Shown here piece by piece: positions 58,845 to 64,000 of a stretch of DNA of 64,000 nucleotides (position 1 is its first letter; each line of letters begins with the position of its first letter). A program made the translations under genes and the position numbers. The notes beneath the pieces are model-generated. The model saw only the letters and a list, made by a program, of their open reading frames with translations. It did not search any database and was not told the origin of the DNA. Source of the DNA: Ichthyophis bannanicus (taxonomy: Eukaryota > Chordata > Amphibia > Gymnophiona > Ichthyophiidae); assembly GCA_033557465.1 (NCBI GenBank), contig CM066032.1:54720955-54784954 (forward strand), in the 5' to 3' direction.

Positions 58845-58940
58845 GCTGAGACAATGGAGGGTTAAGTGACTTGCCCAAGGCCACAAGGAGTGCTAGTAGG
58901 AACCAAACCTGGTCTCTGGGTTCCCAAGCCAGTGTTCTTC
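58845..58940 (-). mobile_element. old SINE remnant, central MIR-like segment
   Basis: ACAATGGAGGGTTAAGTGAC followed by TTGCCCAAGGCCACAAGGAG matches the central segment of the two SINE copies at 43.5 and 61.2 kb with more differences. The head and tail are missing. Confidence 0.6.
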
Positions 58941-59930
58941 ATATTTGGAGCTTTATCAGTAGATTGCGCATTGACTGTCTCATTTAAGGGTCCTTTAGTT
59001 TCCATGGATTGGGCATCCTCATTAACCAAAGCAGAGAAGGCATTATGCAGGGGTGTCTCTGCGTTACAGGTCACTATCTACCAGAACCCACTGTGATCCA
59101 TTTGTTCCTGGGATGTTTGATTCTTTGTAGGAGTGGTGGTGGACTTTGTTCAGTTTGTATCCTAGAAGAAGTGTGTTTCATTGAAGCTAGTGCTTCCCTT
59201 AGTAGAGTCAATTCTTTATGCAAGGGAGCTAACGTGAGGCATATAGGACAAGCTCTTAGGTTCCAAATGATTCTTCTCAGAATGAAAGCACCACAGTTAT
59301 TGCAATAAATACACAACATGTTGAATAAGCGGTCCTAGAAGGAGAAGATTAAAAGGTGGGTTCAACACCTAATTAAAAGGATAGATGTCAACGTATGTGA
59401 CCACTATATAGGCAATGCAGCCCTGGGATGGGTGGGGTGAGGGATAGGGTGGGCGGGAATCTAAGTGTCTCTGGCCAGTAGGCCTTATATGAACTGAGGG
59501 CATACTCAGATATCTGACTTAAAGGCTACACAAGGAATGTAGGCAATCAGAACATTCCCAAAAATGAATGTATATCCAACAGTTAAATTCTATATTAGCA
59601 AATGAAACAGGCAATAGATAGAAGGCTAAAGGCTTAGCTGTGTGGAGTCCCTGGAAGCTGTGAAGACTAGAGTTGATCAGGTACTTGTGGACAGGCTGTA
59701 GGGTAATTTAATTAGCCCCGCCCTGTGAGCAGGCTTGCAACAGACAATTCCAATAATAGAAGCAGAAATAGTCAAACTGAACCTTTTACTTCTATGTATC
59801 TGTCTACTGTGCAAAGGTCCCTGTAACTTTAAATGATACCTTTGCTACTAAAGTAAGTGGGGTCTCAGGTATGACCAGGCCCCTGCAGATCAAAGTATTC
59901 TGATGATTTTTCAGATTTTAACTATTATTG
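58941..59930. other. unassigned non-coding stretch
   Basis: No frame on either strand has recognisable protein character and no repeat was identified by eye. Several 80-100 codon frames here (for example 59009-59308) are most likely chance. Confidence 0.4.
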
Positions 59931-60490
59931 TCAATTTTCAAGATAAGATTTAAAGCATCCCAAAGTGGCATCTCTTAGGCAGAGTAGATGTACACGCTGA
60001 ATGAGTAAATCATGAGGAACAGAGTCAAAAGCTGCTTTAATGTCCAAAAAGATTAGGACAAACCCTGTAAGGGCAGCTAGCAATGTTACAACTCTGTGCT
60101 GCGGTCTAAAGCCAAATTGCTGAATGTTAAGCGGAAAATGGGTGTTAATGTAGTCCTGAAGTTGAATTAAAACAACCTTCTCTATAATTTTTGCTAGAAA
60201 GGGTAAACTAGCAATAGGGCAGTATGAGCTAGGTTGTGATGAGTCCAGTGCTGTGCCCTTTTTAACTGGGTGAATAGATGCCATTTTTAGATCAGTGGGC
60301 ATGTACCCAAGCGATACAGGGAGATTTGTAATTTTGGGTAGTGCCCCTATTAAATCCTTAAAGGCTGATTTAATCCAGCTGACTAGGCAGGGATCAAAAG
60401 GGGAATTGGTGGTATTAATTCCTACGATAATTCTCTCAAGGTGTTCTATAGAAGCAGATGAAAAGGATTTCCAAGTTGCCTGAGAGTTGA
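59931..60490 (-). pseudogene. L2-type LINE RT fragment
   Basis: The minus-strand frame 59931-60302 gives YCPIASLPFLAKIIEKVVLI, QQFGFRPQHRVVTLLAALT and the catalytic LIFLDIKAAFDSVPHDLLI. Further right, in the same orientation, PFDPCLVSWIKSAFKDLI precedes it. It stops before the YADD box. Fragment only. Confidence 0.78.
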
Positions 60491-60574
60491 CAATTTAAAA
60501 ATTTTGTTGAGGAGCAGAAAGCTGTGATCATTGACCTTGTGTAGAGGTTAAGGACTGAAAGTGGTCAGCTAATA

Positions 60575-60822
60575 TTTGTGCAGTTGAAGGTGAAAGGGGA
60601 TAGACTCAGGAGTAATATGCGGAAATATTTCTTTATGGAGACAGTAGTAGATGTGTGGAATAGTCTCCCAGTGGAGGTGGTAGAGACAAGGATTATATCT
60701 GAATTCAAGAAAGCATGGAGCAAATACAGGAGAAAGGTAAAAACGGGAGTGTAAAGCTTAATAGTTGGTATGAAAGGGCAGACTGGAAAGGCCATATGTG
60801 CCGTCATGTTTCTGTGTTAAAT
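60575..60822 (+). mobile_element. CR1-type 3' fragment with ORF2 C-terminus
   Basis: Plus strand reads RKYFFMETVVDVWNSLPVEV and ISEFKKAWSKYRRK, the CR1 C-terminal end, followed by the 3' UTR ending in CCGTCATGTTTCTGTGTT. Distinct subfamily from copies A and B. Confidence 0.65.
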
Positions 60823-61068
60823 TAGGCTATTAATAGATGATGCTCAGTGAAATCAAATACAGCACTTAGATCAAGCTATACTAATAGGGCCTTTATGTAG
60901 GCATCTAATGCACACTTGTTCTCGGAAGTTAACAAAGCAGAAGGGTTTTTGTGCTATGTCTATGGTGAAGTCGATTAGATTATCAAGAAACCCACAGAGC
61001 TGAACTTGCAAACCTTCTCAGCCACTTTATCTATTTAATCATTTTTATATACCACTCTCACTTAGCAG
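60823..61068. other. unassigned short stretch
   Basis: No gene or repeat recognised between the CR1 fragment and the SINE. Confidence 0.4.
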
Positions 61069-61358
61069 TATTTATTTATTTATATTCTCTTATATACTGT
61101 GCTATTCTGCATCAGTGCGGTTTACATTGAACAAACTGAAATTACATTGAACAGGGCTTTATAACTTGGAGATAACTATTTTACAGGGAACATGGGCTAT
61201 GGAGGGTTAAGTGGCTTGCCCAAGACCACAAGGAGCACCTGTGAGACTAGAAACCCCAGTCCTTCTGGCCCAAGGTTGCTGTCCTCTAGTGGGATTTGAA
61301 CCCCCGACCTTCTGGCCTGAAGTACCTTGCCCCAACCACTAGGCCACTCTTCCACTCC
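61069..61358 (-). mobile_element. tRNA-derived SINE with L2-type tail, copy 2
   Basis: Over 95% alike by eye to 43464-43759, including the B box GGTTCAAATCC (61292-61302 on the minus strand), the central segment and the L2-type tail. Its 5' end abuts the Harbinger-like TIR at 61358, whose outer GGGG is missing. Confidence 0.82.
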
Positions 61359-63722
61359 ATGTTTACTAAGCAGTCTTAACGTGTGCCCGGTGATAGTGTG
61401 CAGGATGCCATAAAAGGAGTGGGCGTTCCAGTCTAAACGTAGCAAACCGGGATTATCGCGCGATAACAAGCACTGCATACATTATTGGGCGAAAGATTGA
61501 GCTATGCACGTTAACGTGCGTTAATCTTAAGTAGGCGCGCTGACATACAAAGCAGCAGAGGTGTAGCACAATGGTTAATACACTGACTGATGGTACAGGG
61601 GTCATAGGTTCAATCCCCCAGTGCACTTAATGAATAAGGCTGGCTGAGGCATTACCCTTTATGTTTAAGCAGTGCTTTGTGAGACATTTTACTTTTATTT
61701 TAATTAGTGCTGCCAGAAAACACACCCTCACAGTGCCGTAACCTAAGGTGCCAGATAAGGCGCCCTATGAGGCACTCCAGAGGGCACATTATAAAGTGCA
61801 CTGTCTGCCAAGGAACCCTATAATGTCCCCTATAGGACGCCTTATAAGGCGCCTTATAATGTGCTTTATAGGGCGCCTTATAAGGCACTTTATGGGGTGC
61901 CTTATGAGGCACCTTAAGGTTACAGCACTGTGAGGGTGTGTTTGCTGGCAGCATTAATTTATATTAAAAATAGACAATGCCTTAGACAGCCCAATCAAAT
62001 AACCCCACTGTGGGATCAAACCAGTGACCTCTGGCTCCACAGGCAGTGAAGTAACCAGTGGGCTACTAACACACCCCTGGCTGGCTACAGAGGGACTGCA
62101 GGCCACCACACAAACTGTCTGCTGTGGTTACCAGGATAGGGTAAACCCACCCTTACCCATGATGCACTGCACATGCAGATCAGCAGTCTACAGCTGATCA
62201 CATAATGGGGTATGCACCCCCACAGCACCTCGGCCTGGTAGGGGGAACTGACCTTGTGTGTTACTGGCACAGAGTAGCTACAGACCGTGACATTGTGCGG
62301 GTACTGTGCTCACCCTGAGGGTGAGGTGGGGCATCCAGCACCATGTCCACAGCACCTAGGTTAGCTGAACTAGCTATGCTGCAGGTCATCATCAGTGCTA
62401 GCGTGTGATAGGTAGTCCTTGCAGACATGGATACACCTGTGTCCATCTGTATTTCCAAGTCATGTCTAGCCCTTATAGACTATGATGTACCCAGAATAGT
62501 GCATATCCTGTGGGGGTGCCATGGTGTCATGATTTAAGTGACCGGGGGGGTGTTTGGACCCATAGGCAGATTATGTAGTACCACCCAACCTGCCCTCTGG
62601 GGCTCAGGGTGGGGGACAGGATCTCCCATCAACAGATCCACATTCTACATCCCTGCAATAGTGGCAGTAGAGGGGACCATCAACCCCAGTCCTGCTGGGG
62701 AACAGACACCCTACAAGGCAGTCAATGCAGATCTGTACGCATCCATAAAGCAATAGCAGACAGACAGTAGGCCTGGAAAATGCTCAGCTGCCCCCCACCA
62801 CTATCTGATATTCTCCAGCAGCAAGCACAGTGAGTCTCCAGCCGCTGCACCCTGCAAGGTGTTCCAGCCATACACATACTAACTGCAGACAATCTGCTAG
62901 CTAGTCCATAGTGCATGTTCCTGGAGGAAATGTGTGCACACCCAACAAGCAGATAAGTCAGTGATTAGGCCCCAGAGAAAAAAACCCCCATATACATCAC
63001 TTTAGAGAAATACAAAATAGCACTATGGGGGAACCTAGCCATGCCGTGGTCACTGCTCAGTCAGGGTGAGAGTGACCTCCCAGCAGGACATGCTGTGGCC
63101 ACCCTGTCTGTGCAGGTGGTAGCTGGGCACTACAATGGCCCAGCCATTGCCCTATGCCCTGTGCAGATGCATCCTGCCCAGGCCGTCCTGTCCGGGCCAT
63201 ACCCACATTACCTTGCTCCTCATTATGCACATTGGCAGGCTAACACTGGAAACAGTGCAAGCAGTGTGGGCTGAGTAAGGTGTTGGCAGCCACCACACAC
63301 TGGATGGACAGACACACACTCCCACACCTATGCCAGCATTGTGCAACTATAGAGACTTTTGGCAGCCCTTGCCACCACACCAGTCCTGGGCACAGTGCAG
63401 GCATGGCTATGGCATGCATTACGGTTGGGGTCACTCCCCAAGGTGGTGAACAGTCAGACACAAGACCTGAAACACACTCCACAGACATCAGAGAGGTTGC
63501 TATGATACAGCTTAACTTAGGAATTGCTATCTGCCAGTAATCATAGCAACCTTTTCATATATGTGTACCGTATTCCCAGGTTTAGGGTGGCATTGCTAAG
63601 GTATGCAAGTGCTAGTATTGGGAGATGTACACAGGGCCCAATATTCTGCCTCTCCAGGTGGCTTTGGATAATGGAGCCTGTGGGTGCGGGTGTGTCTGCC
63701 CCTGTTGGCCGCTGCTCTAGGG

Positions 63723-63850
63723 CAGAGGTTCCCAACTCCAGTCCTGGTGGGCCAAACACTGTTCGGGTTTTCATGTTGTCCCTAATGAATATGCATGAGA
63801 TATATCTGCATACCATGGGGGCGGCGCATAGAAATGCAGCACAGGCATCT
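63723..63850 (+). mobile_element. hAT-type MITE in copy E, cut by an L1-like insertion
   Basis: Left end CAGAGGTTCCCAACTCC preceded by CTCTAGGG; the match to the MITE in the other copies stops at ACAGGCATC (63849). The remainder is beyond the window. Confidence 0.7.
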
Positions 63851-64000
63851 TTTTTTTTTTAATTCTTTATTTTCGTTTTATAACAACAAAGGAAAGGAAG
63901 ACATACAGCTAAAAGACAGATACATACATAGAATAAGATACATACACCAAAGTAAACCCCTACCACCCCCCTCCCCCCTGCTTCTTCTCTAGAAAACTAA
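63851..64000 (-). mobile_element. L1-like or poly(A) retroposon 3' end
   Basis: A T10 run followed by AATTCTTTATTTTCG reads, on the minus strand, as AATAAAGAATT plus poly(A): a polyadenylation signal and tail. The rest (ACCCCCCTCCCCCCTGC at the edge) is uncharacterised. It could be an L1 or another poly(A) retroposon. Confidence 0.5.

Larger units (their letters stand above)
61358..64000 (+). mobile_element. Harbinger-like non-autonomous element, copy E (runs off the right edge)
   Basis: Begins with the TIR remainder CATGTTTACTAA and the subterminal CTTAACGTGTGCCCGG, nearly the same as copy A at 30820-30845. It contains a forward tRNA-like unit (61552-61620), the palindrome cluster (61700-61960), a reverse tRNA-like unit (61995-62065), and the conserved body up to the hAT MITE at 63723. 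At 63851 an L1-like tail interrupts it. No transposase. Confidence 0.85.

Overview
This window is vertebrate nuclear DNA, most likely amphibian; my best guess is a caecilian. The guess rests on the mix of repeats: a tyrosine-recombinase DIRS element, CR1, L2 and RTE LINEs, Penelope-like elements, a gypsy element with a SCAN-like gag, Harbinger- and hAT-type DNA elements, and a tRNA-derived SINE. I could run no database search, so the host name is inference. Almost everything outside 13.4-21.0 kb is transposon-derived, much of it nested several layers deep.

The one non-transposon gene is at 15385-20829 (+). It is a single huge exon encoding at least 1,792 residues with the full set of SecA-type DEAD motor motifs (ATGEGKS, DEVD, SGT, NLGGRGTD, QxxGRxxRxG). 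A long eukaryote-specific C-terminal half follows, with a TPR-like stretch and a Gly-rich hydrophobic hairpin. It is not a bacterial SecA. A polypyrimidine tract and AG at 15384 mark an upstream intron, and the apparent stop codon sits inside a consensus splice donor, so both ends of the protein are probably incomplete here.

Layout: 1-3942 DIRS element (-), running off the left edge. 4156-4602 Harbinger Myb-like remnant. 4590-8885 Harbinger-like element C, containing an hAT MITE, a Penelope foldback and an L2 tail nested inside one another. 8886-10956 5'-truncated RTE LINE with an open RT frame. 11067-12473 Harbinger-like D. 12477-13384 DIRS recombinase/LTR remnant. 13385-21012 the SecA-like locus. 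21400-21935 Harbinger-type remnant. 21936-39548 two CR1 copies (-), interrupted by a complete gypsy element (22134-27208), its solo LTR (29313-30446), Harbinger-like A (30805-35518) and a young DNA transposon with an intact transposase (36385-39214). 39874-40825 a Penelope foldback. 40839-44520 a Penelope-like element broken by a solo LTR and a SINE. 44640-56820 an RTE LINE broken by a full-length L2 with a 139-bp promoter-like tandem array (45688-51529, itself broken by a third Penelope foldback) and by Harbinger-like B (53281-56569). 56978-64000 fragments of Harbinger, L2, CR1, SINE and an L1-like tail.

Target-site duplications and empty-site comparisons within the window date many insertions relative to one another. 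The points most worth following are the SecA-like gene and its C-terminal module, the recurring Penelope foldback architecture (three independent insertions with 13-14 bp target duplications), the long open frames inside gypsy LTRs, and the Harbinger-like family that carries opposed tRNA-like units around a GGCGCC/TTATA palindrome cluster.
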